Positions 24,701 to 38,300 of a DNA stretch of 64,000 bases are shown here, piece by piece. Origin of the DNA: Amia ocellicauda (Eukaryota > Chordata > Actinopteri > Amiiformes > Amiidae). Position 1 is the stretch's first letter. Each line of letters begins with the position of its first letter. The stretch lies in contig NC_089855.1 in NCBI RefSeq assembly GCF_036373705.1, positions 34,279,219-34,343,218 on the forward strand. The letters run 5' to 3'. The position numbers and the translations under genes are program-made. Under the pieces are notes generated by a model that searched no databases, was not told the origin of the DNA, and saw only the letters and a list, made by a program, of their open reading frames with translations.

Positions 24701-27700
24701 GCATTTGGTTTGATTCTGCTCTTTGTCTTTCAGGAATGTTCTTTCACATACGAGAATATGTCCTTGGATGTAAGGAGTGCAAAGAAAACCCTGAAAGAAG
24801 AAGTGTAAGTACATGACGCCAAACGTGGGCTTGTTGAGGCTTTTATTGGTTTGAATTTACCTAGAAGCTCTAAGCTTGCTTCAGCCTTTTATGCTCAGGA
24901 TTAAAATGCAGAAGCTCCATGTTACAAATTTGATCAAGCCCTGATCAATGTAATCTACTTATATGGAGGTTTTTTATGTACTGAGTAATGTCCTAATTGT
25001 GGAAAAGATAGTGAGGGAAAAAAGTATATGATCCCCTGCTGATTTTGTACGTTTGACCACTGACAAAGAAATGATCAGTCTATAATTTTAGTGGTAGGTG
25101 TATTTTAACAGTGAGAGACAGAATAACAACAAAAAAATCCAGAAAAACGCATTTCAAAAAAGTTATCAATTGATTTGCATGTTAATGAGGGAAATAAGTA
25201 TTTGACCCCTTCGACTTAGTACTTGGTGGCAAGACCCTTGTTGGCAATTACAGAGGTCAGACGTTTCTTGTAGTTGGCCACCAGGTTTGCACACATCTCA
25301 GGAGGGATTTTGTCCCACTCCTCTTTGCAGATCCTCTCCAAGTCATTAAGGTTTCGAGGCTGACGTTTGGCAACTCGAACCTTCAGCTCCCTCCACAGAT
25401 TTTCGATGGGATTAAGGTCTGGAGACTGGCTAGGCCACTCCAGGACCTTAATGTGCTTCTTCTTGAGCCACTCCTTTGTTGCCTTGGCTGTGTGGTTTGG
25501 GTTATTGTCATGCTGGAATACCCATCCACGACCCATTTTCAATGCCCTGGCTGAGGGAAGGAGGTTCTCACCCAAGATTTGACGGTACATGGCCCCGTCC
25601 ATTGTCCCTTTGATGTGGTGCAGTTGTCCTGTCCCCTTAACAGAAAAACACCCCCAAAGCATAATGTTTCCACCTCCATGTTTGACGGTGGGGATGGTGT
25701 TCTTGGGGTCATTCCTCCTCCTCCAAACACGGCGAGTTGAGTTTATGCCAAAGAGCTCGATTTTGGTCTCATCTGACCACAACACTTTCACCCAGTTCTC
25801 CTCTGAATCATCAGATGTACAGGCCCGTCTGAAGTTTGCCAATGAACATGTGCTTTCTTGAGCAGGGGGACCTTGCGGGCGCTGCAGGATTTCAGTCCTT
25901 CACGGTGTAGTGTGTTACCAATTGTTTTCTTGGTGACTATGGTCCCAGCTGCCTTGAGATCATTAACAAGATCCTCCCGTGTAGTTCTGGTCTGATTCCT
26001 CACCGTTCTCATGATCATTGAAACTCCACGAGGTGAGAACTTGCATGGAGCCCCAGACCGAGGGAGACTGACAGTTATTTTGTGTTTCATCCATTTGCGA
26101 ATAATCGCACCAACTGTTGTCACCTTCTCACCAAGCTGCTTGGCGATGGTCTTGTAGCCCATTCCAGCCTTGTGTAGGTCTACACATCCTTGGACAGCTC
26201 TTTGGTCTTGGCCATGGTGGAGAGTTTGGAATCTGATTGATTGATTGATTCTGTGGACACCTGCGAGCTAGAAATCTTGCTGGTTGATAGGGGATCAAAT
26301 ACTTATTTCCCTCATTAACATGCAAATCAATGTATAACTTTTTTGAAATGCGTTTTTTTTTTTTTTTTTTTTTGTTATTCTGTCCCTCACTGTTAAAATA
26401 CACCTACCATTAAAATTATAGACTGATCATTTCTTTGTCAGTGGGCAAACGTACAAAATCAGCAGGGGATCAAATACTTTTTTCCCTCACTGTAAGTGTA
26501 ATCAAAGGTTGCATTTAAAGGTTCAAAGGTTTGTTCATTATCCAGGTATTCAATGGTGGTTTCAAAGGTTTGCCCATTTTGCGTTCACAGATTTTTTTCT
26601 CATGTAAACAAACTGTTTTGTGTTTTGAATACTAAATCACACTCTAAACTTGATCTTTTGATGGCCTTTACTGGGGCCTTTGCGCACATAGCTCTTTCAA
26701 TCAAATATGAACGGTAACAGTGTCATCACATAATTGATGCTCATTGTTATAATGGATAGAACCTTGCTTTTATAATTTTAATAATAATTTTATAATGTTC
26801 TGAACCCTCAGACTATACCCTTTGGTACAGCACGATGGCAGGAGCATTCTGAATTTGAAGTTTCCTCTGAATTTTAAGAATGCTCTGTTTACATGTATTG
26901 GGATTCTTGATATGCCACATTTTACATATCAGGAGGAATTTTCAGTTTATGCGATTAAGTAAGTATGTGCTGCTTGCTTCCTTTTTAAAGCCAAATGTTT
27001 ATTTGTGATAGTGATTTGTGGCTCTTCATTCAGCACTGATGTCACTGCAGATGGGATTTTACGTCACCCCAGCTCTCCTTTCACACACGTTTCTGTGGTT
27101 CATCCTCATATGCAGAATATGCTATTTACATGGCTCAGAGTTCTGTTAGCATTCTGAAGGCTGTTTACGCGGCGCAATATATATTCAGAATATGCAATAT
27201 TCTTACTACAAGCACAATATTAGTGGCCATGTTAACCAGGGTTCTAGACTTACTTTTTCCACGAGTGGCACTGTTCTATGAGTTCTACTAACATTTTCAG
27301 TTGATGGCATCAGCACATTTATTATTATTTATTTCTTAGCAGATGTCCAGGGAGACTTACAAAATAAGATTAAAAAAAAAAGTGCAATAATACAGTGTAG
27401 TTCAAGGCATAATACATTTTACAAATTCTAATTTACACAAGTGTTTGAGATAAACTGTAAACAATATATAAGGTCTTACATCCTAGATTGTAAAAGCTGA
27501 TAAGTGCAGACAATATGTTAAGTCACAGTCAAGGGCCAAGGGAAAGGGAGCGTAGGGGAAATTAAAATCTGATTTGGTCGCACCAATTTTTCGCCACTGC
27601 TCCATGATAATGAACTGAACCCGTTGTCTCCCATTATGTACCTGCATTCCATACGGAACCAGGATAATGAATAGCCATCTTTTATACATTGATTTGGGTA

Positions 27701-29288
27701 GATCTACTGAGACTGTTAAAATAAAATGTATTTATTGATTTCAAAGTGTCATGCCGTGTCTCAAATCACATACTTGTATACTACACCAGAGGTTCCCAAA
27801 CTGGGGTCTTCTAGGGGGTCCGTGAAAATACCATCCGCAAACCCCCCTGCTCTCATATGTTTTTACCGTCAGCACCCCACCCCCACTCTCATAAGTTTTT
27901 ACCGTCAGCACCCTCCCCCCCCCCCCCCCCCCACACTGAAAATCTGGGCGGCAAAGGGGTCCCTGGGCCAAAAACGTATGGAAAACCCTGTACTACACTA
28001 TGCGGTTTTTGAGTGCACCAGACAGTAGTGTGTTCACACCGAAATATGACCAAATGAAGTACACCTGGATTATCTCCAAAATTAGACCTGAAATGTGGAA
28101 TGAACACTTTTTGCACTCAATATGTCCTGTCATGCACCAGACAGAGGAAGAGGCTTATTGGCCTGGCCAGTACATAAAGCTGAAAAATACACATAACGCA
28201 TTGAAGACAAACATTTTCAACCTGCATAAATCTGAATTTTATTGGGTCTCGTGATATGCATTACTTCCTGTAAGTGCAAAATGGTTAAGCATGTGAATTG
28301 ATTTTTTTTTTTTTAAACGTAGTATACTACATAAATCATATTCTATTATGGATAGTATAATAAGTGCATAGTCCATATTATGCAATTTCAGACAACCTCA
28401 GTCTGGCACGTGTTACTTTTTGAGATTTGATTGACATGGCTGCTTATTAGTAAAATAAATATGATCCATAAATATTAAGGTAGTAAAACAAAATGCATAC
28501 CATAAACACAATCAAATTGAATAAGAAATAAACCAAACAACAATGATGACTCAAATTATTTTCTTAAGTGTTATGAAGCTGCACTTTTTTTTTTTTGGTG
28601 TTATAAAGTTGCTGACTTAAAATCCCGACTTGAAAAGCAGCATTTGAAATACATTTTTTAGATCCAAATAAATATTTTTTTAAAAAGTTAGTTATGTTTG
28701 TGTGTCGAGGTTCTGTGTCAAAAACACTAACGTGTTGATATCGGCTTTAACGATGATTGCATGGGAGTTGCAATATTTGGCTATTTGTTTTAAAAACAAT
28801 AAAAATGGGAGCCTAATTCAAATTCACATTATCAAAGCATTGGAGTCCACTTTATTCTCGCAGTACTTTCTCATGCACTGACCATAATTACACATCTCAA
28901 TTAATTTTTGACTGTCTACAACTTGTTGTTTTAGAAAATGGCAGCATAAGAGAATCATTGGAGAATTTATTAGGCTATTAGAAGAAAATGCGGCTTGGTA
29001 ACTGTACAGACAGCCAACACGTAATGGCCCTGAAGGATGTCAGTGATGGACGTCTTGTGCTCTTGTGAATAAGAGACACTGAGTTTGAGCTGCTTTGCTC
29101 CCCTCAATTGAAGTGCCAGAGTTGACTGCAGCTACACCAACATCTTCAAAGAGGGTCATTCAAAGACAGACAGTTGTTATGGAAATTTGTTGATTCTACA
29201 GCTGTGAACAACCTTGCAGACACGTATTCCAATGTCTCACAATACAAATTGGCTTAGTTTCTATTGCAGCTGCAGGTTAATAAGCACA

Positions 29289-29337
<49 letters not shown>

Positions 29338-32300
29338 AGCTGGTATTCAAGATACATTGTTTACCATGATAAGTCACAGCCCTAGTCAATCGTATCAAAT
29401 ATTTTTTTTTCACTGGCATCCTTGCAACCAATACAGAATTGATGTTGCACTGTCAATTTAACGGTTCGCAAATGTGAGTGTTTTGGTCACATTTTAGAAC
29501 CCTGGCATAAATTAGTGATGGTTACTGGCAGTCCTTTCTTACCTTGGTTTAGATTTTTTTTTATTCCCAGATGGTTTTCAACATTAATGAAAAATCTAAT
29601 ATAACCTACTCAAAAGAATAGGAGTTTTTACAGTGATATGTCATGTAGTGCTTGTGTTTTAATGTTAAGTCTCAAAAACTTCTCATTCTCATGTGTCCTT
29701 TCCTTTATTGAAAAACAATTGCCACAATGTCTATATTTGGAGCAATTAAATGCATTGCTGCAGACATCCCATTCTGTTTTTTGTCATGTTGTACGAAACG
29801 TACCTAAGGATCTGATGCAAGCTACTGCAAGGATTTAGCCTCAAAGATAGAAAATGGCTTAGATGTTCTTGAATTCCCTGACTATCGTTTCTCTATGCAG
29901 ATTGTGGAGAATCCTGATCCATCAGTTGAGGGTAACTTCGAAAACTAAAGATTTGGGACCTCATATCAAAGCAGAGATCACTTCTTAATAGTTTGTAGCT
30001 TTTTTGAAATTTACCACAGATTAGAAAAGCAGTATCAAATAGGAAATCTATTTGGTGCTCTTACTGTATTGCATAAAAGTTGAAGAAAAGTGGTGAAGTG
30101 CTTCTCAGTATTTGCATTGATTATATGTCTAATGATACATGCTTAGATGAAATACAAGTTTTGATAGTATAAAATCAAAGGATATTTTTTCTCCCCCAGT
30201 TACAGGGTAGCATTGGGGGGAAGCAAAATCAGATATCTTTTGTCATGGTGTGCAATTCCTTTTGTAGAAGAGGCTTGTACTCTATCCTGTGGCAGTATGG
30301 TTTGGCTGTCAGTACCTAGCAAACTAGGTTCAAGGGCAGTGTTCAGGGTAACGCTGTCTCCAAGTAGACCCTTCATAATAATGGAACATTAGATCTCACT
30401 TGAATGTAAATGCACTGCATTGTCATGCATGTAACTTTAAATAATGTAATCAAGCATCAATCCCATACCCAGGTATAGATTTTAAATTACATTTACCTTT
30501 TCTTGTAAGTAGGTGGGTTTAAGTGCATCGTATTAATGTGTTGAATGGGGTACCCTGCAGTGTCTGTGAACTTCTGTGTGATGGAGCCAGAGAGATCAAA
30601 TAGAGATGAAACAGTCATTCAGATCCACTCCCTACAGTAATCTTAGTTACAGATTAGGTGTATGTAAAGCTCTGGAAGTTTGGTATGGAGTATAGATTCT
30701 GTATTTGCATGCACAGTATGTCTAGTGTTTTTGGAGCAGTACCACATATAGGTCTTGGAAGACCCTCTTCACAAACAACCATGCTAATTTACTCGATAGG
30801 GTATTTAAAAAAATTGAGTCTCAAAAGCATGTTATGTACGTTTGCTCAGCAGCATTCCACTTGATTGAAGAAGCAAACCAGGCACCCAGAGATACCTGCA
30901 ATGAGAGAGACTAGATTATATAAGATTTCACTATATCTGAGTTTTGTTTTAAGTTCACAGTGGTTTAATATCTAGTGATGACTTACTTTAGGTGGTTATG
31001 GCTGGTTCCAGTTTTATAGTTTTGTTTTACACAATTTTTTTTAAATTTTTTTTTTTTATAGATAGACACCACAAAATATTAGGGTCCAAAACAGGAACTA
31101 ATAAATATAGCATTAAGCAAAGCACTCTAAAATTGTAATCCATGCTACCTTATAAGACATACAAACACTAACATACTGGTAAAAAATCAGGTAAACACAA
31201 TAAATTAATCAACGGATGCCATGAAGATGTTGCTTTTGAATGGCTTCCAAAACAAACCAAGCACAGCCTTGTCTGATGGTCTTGTATATATTTTTAAACT
31301 ACCTTTTGTGAGCAATGTACAGAATTAGGCTCACCAGATGCATTAGGCTCGTTTGGCAGGCACTTTCCATCCACTTTGAACTGATGATGCCTTTTGCAAT
31401 TAGCTTGATTTGTCGCTGTCCTAAGGCTGTTGATTCCTTCGCAGATGTACGAGCAATCCATCTCTAAAACCCTGACGTCGCATGGGAACGATCTGCTCGG
31501 CAAGCTGAACGGACAGCGCGGTCAGGGGCTCTTCTGTGACATCACGCTGAAGATGGACCGAGGCTCCTTCTCCGCCCACAAGGCCGTGCTGGCAGCTGTG
31601 AGCGAGTACTTCCAGGAAATTTTCGCCGAGATGGATTCCACCTCCAATCAAGAATCTGCCATTGACCTGACTGGTGAGCTCAACGTTGACTTCTCCTAGT
31701 TTTGCTTTGTTTAAAGAAAAAATAAAAAACGTACGATATCCAGTTTGTGACCTGCTTTGCTTGTATGCGGCTTCTTCTTGGCATCTCGTGGTAAAGAAAG
31801 CAACAAGCACAGTGGGGCACAATTCAAAGAGACAGTCTCTTCTTTCCGGGCTTTATATTTTGGTTAGGCTGTATAGTGGGTACAGACCTAGTTTTTAATC
31901 TGTGTTTCTTGGTAAAACCCATTGCGACTTGTATGGCATTTGAAAAGCTGTCATAGTCCCCACAAATCACAGAATAATCTGTTTGTTTGAACAAATTTAA
32001 CCAAGTCATTGTCTAATGGGATCTTTTGGGGAATGATGCATACTATCTCCACTCACACTGGAGTTCCCACAAAAGTCCACCACACGCTGTTTAACCATGA
32101 ATACTACAATTCATAATAAGAATACTGTATTTTAAATTACATGCATTTTGTTTATGGTGATATTTAGTAGATGTTCAATTTGTGACTTCAGTGACGAACT
32201 CACTACAGTTCGGGTGATGATTTTACATAAACAGCGCTACTCTTGCTCTGCTTCAGCTGAAACTCTCCCATGAGGCCTTTGGAATGAGACTTATTTGCAT

Positions 32301-35300
32301 AGCTGGGAAACATTAAAAAAAATATTCTACTTTGCTGAGAAGTAGATGGTTCAATATGAACCAACACGTTGGCTAAAAATTTATGTAATTTCTAGTTTTA
32401 TTCACAATCTTAGGTTCAGACCAAATCAAAGCCTCTGCCTACCCACCAATTACAACTAATTACACTTCCTGTACTTGTTGAAGTTTTTAGATTTCTTCCA
32501 GGCCTTAATCATTTGACCTTTAAACACCTGCTGGGCTTGAAATTGTATATGATCTTGAAATAATTGGGGAGAAAAAAAATCTTTAAAAATGCATTTAATA
32601 ATCTGAAGGCTTATCTAAACCCTTAGGTAAATCCATAACTGTTTACTATATGCAATTGTTTCCTCTAAAATCACCCATGTAAGTGTCAGAGTAATTTAAA
32701 ATGTCTAAAATATGTTTTAAAATCCACATCATTGCTGCAAACCTTTTAAAATGTTCAGAAAGCTACTTTGAAACACTTCACCTAGATGTTACTCAATTCA
32801 AAAGAGTTGTATGCAGTGACAGCAGTCTTTTTAGTTTTGTTCTTAAAGATTATAACTGCATTGCACTGCATTTTTAATTAAAATAAGTAACAATGACCCA
32901 AGTTCACAATGACCCAACATATATTTCAGTTTTTTTCTTTTTGTTTTGCAGGTTTCAGTGAGGAGAGCTTTCTGCCCTTACTGGAGTTTTCATATACCTC
33001 TACTTTGTCTCTGAAGCTGGAGAATCTCACAGAGATCTCTGCAATGGCCAGACACTTCCGAATGTGGCCAGTTGTGGAAGTCTGCAAAGCCATTGAGAGA
33101 GAGCAAGGACTTTTGGGTACAAGGATGAATTCTGGGCTACCTTGCCAAAAGGAGAGTGCTGGAAACCATGTACTGCAGGCTGCCTCTGTGGATGCTTCCA
33201 ACACCGTTTGTAAGAATAAAACCCACCGAGATGGTTCCCTGCCCTCTGTGGAAAACTCTTTTTGTGACAGAGAGACAAATCATGAGGATTCTGTGAAGAA
33301 CTCTTACAGCTGGGTTGGGGAATCCAGCAGCAATGGTTCTATTGTGAGCAAAACACAACTTCTGGAGGATAGCTTTAAAATGGCACTGACGCCCTCTAAT
33401 GAACGGAGAGCTGAGACCCCGAGCAAGCTTCCCAAATACAGTACCTCTATGCCAAATGCAGGGCAGACAGATGAGGAGACCTTTCACTGCAGTCCCGTGC
33501 GCAGGCTGAAGTTGATGGATTTTAAATCGCCTTCAAATAAGAGAAAGTCTCCCCGCGGCCTTTCTTCCTCGACGCAGTCCCTCTCTCCCAGCCAGCAGCC
33601 AACCAACATGGCCCAGCTGGGCTCGCCTCTGCAGCAGAAGGCCGAGGATACTTTGACGGAGGAGGGGGGCAGCCTCTCGACCCCTTCCTCTTCAAAGTAC
33701 AAACAGAAGCTGCGATTTTCTCACTCTGCAGACTGTGGCCAGGAGATGCTGTCTGCTTGCCCCATGAACTTAAGGACTCCAATTAAACAGGAGCCCATAG
33801 AGGAAGAGGTGCAGTCACCAAATACCCTTGAAAAATACAAACTTCTCAGTGTCCTGGGCCTGCAGCGCAAGTCTTTGGTAGTGTGTGGCGAGGAACTCAC
33901 AGGCTGGAGGCAGAAGAAGAGGCTCCGGAAATTGAAAGTGAGCAGCTATTCTCTCACTGCCAGACGGAAACCGAGAACTGTTCAAAATAAACCCGTTGGG
34001 CTCCTGGGAGTGGAGGGCCCGAGCAACACGAATCCAATGTCTCTGGGAAAACTCGCCGTGCTCCCGTCTCTAGATTGCCTGACATCCACTGGAAAAAGCA
34101 ACTTGAGTTTAAAGAAAACCATCAAGACGGAACCAATAACTTTCAGTACGGAGGAACTGAGGCTGGACATGGGAGGGTGTGGCTTGAGCGGTGAGAGGAA
34201 CACACGAAGTAAGGTGGCGTCTATGCAGTTAATGCTGTCATCTGAACGTAGATCTCTACGCAGTGGAAGGGAGCTGATGTCTCCGAGATGCGATATCAGC
34301 AAGAGTTCCGGGCTGCAGTTCCAGAACCTTCCGCGACTGCGACCCGGCAACGTTGACCTCCGCAGAGGGTTTAAGGATGTGACCAAGACGAAACAGGGAA
34401 ATTTAGTGAAGGTGCCAAGCCGACGGTTGAATTTGCAGCAGAGCCATGTGGAATCCTTCTTGTCTCTGAAGGTGAAGAAGTCCATTGCCAAGACGTGTTC
34501 TTTGGATGAGTTTTCGGAGAGAGTCACGAGGAAAACCATCAGGGCACTCAGGAACAACAGGCAGGCAGAGATAGATGTGTATCCGCAATGTGCGTACCCC
34601 GGGAAGAATTTCTCTGTGAAGCAGGAAGTGCTGGAGCCAGAAAACCATATGCTTCTTGGAGATCTTGCAAGGCAGGGAAAGGAAACCGAATCCAGTGTAT
34701 TGGGGGGGGAAAGCCAGAGCTTTCGAGCAGTGGTGTGCAAAGTGGAACCATTTTCCGAGCTGGGCAAAAGAAAAAGCAAACCCACGCAAAAACTTCTGGA
34801 TGCTGGCTTTCTGTTTAACTTGTACCGACCTGGAAATGCCGAGGTGGCCACGGGCAGCACCGTCAAGAGAGGCGGTGGGAACAGGGATGTTGCCCTCAAA
34901 AAATCTGTCTCACAGCACAGTACCAAAGAGGAGAGGTTTGGCCGGAGCCAGTCTACGGACATAGCAAGCAGAACACGTGGAGCAGTGAGAGAAGCGCAGG
35001 CCTCTCGAGCCTTTCAACGGAACCTCCTGAAACTCGCGGGCAGCAGGCCGCTGGTGAAGAGAAAGCAATCCTGTTTGACTCCGGCTGATCTAAGAGCACA
35101 GAATTACATTCACAGGTCTACATTGAGGAAAGGCCGAGTGCTGCCTGAGCGTGAGGCGAGGCTTGCCCTGTCTGATGAACTACCAAAGGTACGTCCACAT
35201 CTGTCAGTTCCCTCACCAGCCACAAGATACTTGGAGCCATCAACAGATGCACCCATCCAATTAAGGCTTCATCCAGTACAGAGTCATTGTTAGCTGCAGC

Positions 35301-38300
35301 TTCAACTGGCAGACTGGGCACAAGGCAGAGTACACCCTGAATGGGTTGTTAGTCCATCACAGAGCAACACATACTCCCACACATGTGCACACACACACCA
35401 CTCACCACACTGTCAGGCAGTGTCAAGTAGCCAATAAGCTAACCTAAGATGTATGGGCTTTGTTTATGGCAAATAATAAAAGCTTTGAATTGTGGGGGGG
35501 GGGGGCAAGTAAATCAGTAAACCTCATTAGATTTTGAAAGTGAAAGATCTATGTTTTTGTTTATTATTAAAAAGAGCACAGGGTACAGTTCTAGTAATGT
35601 AGAGTCTAGCATATGGTCCTTTGATCCTAACTATATAGTCTGTATGTGAATATAATGTGGGGAATCATGTGGTTTACAGTACCTGTTTCAATGGGACCAT
35701 TTTCCTTTTTCCTGTTGCTCATATTCCTCAATTAGCAGGTGCCCTTGTTCTTTCAGGGTTGAATAGTAGGTGATCAGTTGGAGATTGAAAACTGTTTGTT
35801 CTTTTTATATTGCACACTGTGTTTCAGTGCTCTACCACATCTGATGAGCAACCAACCATCATCCCATTATATTCACTCACCTAAAGGATTAATAGGAACA
35901 CCTGTTCAATTTCTCATTAATGTAATTATCTAACCAACCAATCACATGGCAGTTGCTTCAATGCATTTAGGGGTGTGGTCCTGGTCAAGACAATCTCCTG
36001 AACTCCAAACTGAATGTCTGAATGGGAAAGAAAGGTGATTTAAGCAATTTTGAGCGTGGCATGGTTGTTGGTGCCAGACGGGCCGATCTGAGTATTTCAC
36101 AATCTGCTCAGTTACTGGGATTTTCACGCACAACCATTTCTAGGGTTTACAAATAATGGTGTGAAAAGGGAAAAACATCCAGTATGCGGCAGTCCTGTGG
36201 GCGAAAATGCCTTGTTGATGCTAGAGGTCAGAGGAGAATGGGCCGACTGATTCAAGCTGATAGAAGAGCAACTTTGACTGAAATAACCACTCGTTACAAC
36301 CGAGGTATGCAGCCAAGCATTTGTGAAGCCACAACACGTACAACCTTGAGGCGGATGGGCTACAACAGCAGAAGACCCCACCGGGTACCACTCATCTCCA
36401 CTACAAATAGGAAAAAGAGGCTACAATTTGCACAAGCTCACCAAAATTGGACAGTTGAAGACTGGAAAAATGTTGCCTGGTCTGATGAGTCTCGATTTCT
36501 GTTGAGACATTCAGATGGTAGAGTCAGAATTTGGCGTAAACAGAATGAGAACATGGATCCATCATGCCTTGTTACCACTGTGCAGGCTGGTGGTGGTGGT
36601 GTAATGGTGTGGGGGATGTTTTCTTGGCACACTTTAGGCCCCTTAGTGCCAATTGGGCATCGTTTAAATGCCACGGCCTACCTGAGCATTGTTTCTGACC
36701 ATGTCCATCCCTTTATGACCACCATGTACCCATCCTCTGATGGCTACTTCCAGCAGGATAATGCACCATGTCACAAAGGTCGAATCATTTCAGATTGGTT
36801 TCTTGAACATGACAGTGAGTTCACTGTACTAAACTGGCCCCCACAGTCACCAGATCTCAACCCAATAGAGCATCTTTGGGATGTGGTGGAACGGGAGCTT
36901 CGTGCCCTGGATGTGCATCCCACAAATCTCCATCAACTGCAAGATGCTATCCTATCAATATGGGCCAACATTTCTAAAGAATGCTTTCAGCACCTTGTTG
37001 AATCAATGCCACGTAGAATTAAGGCAGTTCTGAAGGCGAAAGGGGGTCAAACACAGTATTAGTATGGTGTTCCTAATAATCCTTTAGGTGAGTGTGTGTG
37101 TGTATGTATGTATGTATGTATATATATATATATATGTGTATATAATATGCAAACTAAACTGGTTAAACTTACTAACCTCACTTATTTTCAGTATGAGGTG
37201 TTAGACACCTTTCAGTACTGCAGCAAATGTCATGGACAGCTTAGTCATGTCAAATAATCTCACTGAGTTAACAGGACAGCTGCCAAACTGTGGCAGTTGA
37301 AGAGGCTTTCTAACAGCCATCCAGAACACAAAGTACAGTGGAGAAATGAGAGTGAGTGAAGCACTCTTATCATAGTTTAGTTCAGCAAAAGCTCTTGCTT
37401 GTTTGAACTGGGTTGCTGGGTGTTTATGTTCAACCGCATGTAAATACTGGAGTCAATTAGAAAACCTGTATGATTTCAGTATTTTACAAAGGCTGCAGAG
37501 TTGTTGGGTCCCATCCATATTGTCACTGGTGGTTCTTTGTAAAGTTTTGTTTTCCTTTCATATGTAAAATCCTCTGTGTTTTGCAGAAGTGAGCAAACCT
37601 GTTTCCTTTATCATTTTCTTTACTGCTTTAATTTCTTCCTAACTCTTTCTTGTTGCCTTTTGGTTCCTGTGACATTTAATGGCAATTGATGCAGCAAACA
37701 TTTGTTTTTTTAACAGAGGTATCTTTTCCACTAGCTTGCTGCTAATGCAGAGACTGTGGAATGTATTTTTCACACTAGTGCTCATAAAGTTCTAGTGTTC
37801 CAAAGCAATCTTACTTTTCAGTGCAATTAATGACGTCCCCCCCCCCTCAAATAGTACTTTTATCACCAGCATTAATTGGCTTAATATCTGACTTTGGAAA
37901 AGGCCTAAAACCAGAAATGTAGTCAGTTTCTGTACTAGTACTAAACTGTTTTGCATGTGCAAGGAGGGTTGTCAAATATTGTCCTTTTTAAATGCATTAA
38001 TGTTGCTCTTTAAAATGATTTGCAGTATTTAGCAACTGTAGGGTTATTGTTATACAATGAAGTAGTAAGACATCAGATTTGCTTAGTTTGCGCGCTGCCA
38101 TTATTTCCAATGGGATGTAAGAAAATTAGATGCTAAGAGCTGCTACTGCTCACTACCCAAAAGGAATCAAGTCTCCTATCACGCATCCTCCTGGTTGATG
38201 AGGAACCTCTTCCCAAGCCAATTTAAAATCTGTTGCATCTTTGTGGTTAACTGCCTCTAAATACATTGTTTTTAACCCAAACTTATTTTGAATACTTAGT

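Larger units (their letters stand above)
24805..31444 (+). other. Intron 2 (or more than one intron)
   Basis: About 6.6 kb between exon 2 and the BTB exon. It contains a Tc1 copy (25009-26494), an L2 tail trace, a nested MITE (27753-28396) and a TA microsatellite. ZBTB11 has a longer linker here, so an extra exon could be hidden. A candidate at 29901-29931 does not keep phase. Confidence 0.6.

Noticed and set aside
29901..29931. A candidate small exon of the BTB gene (CTATGCAG acceptor, [10 protein letters not shown], then GTAAC)
   Set aside because: Exon 2 ends and exon 3 begins in phase 0, but this exon would be 31 bases and break the frame; no other support.
31421..31822. A 133-codon - strand frame over the BTB exon
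   Set aside because: Shadow of the BTB-coding exon.
33982..34962. A 326-codon frame antisense to BTB exon 4
   Set aside because: It is the shadow of the strongly supported + strand exon; no domain and no promoter of its own.
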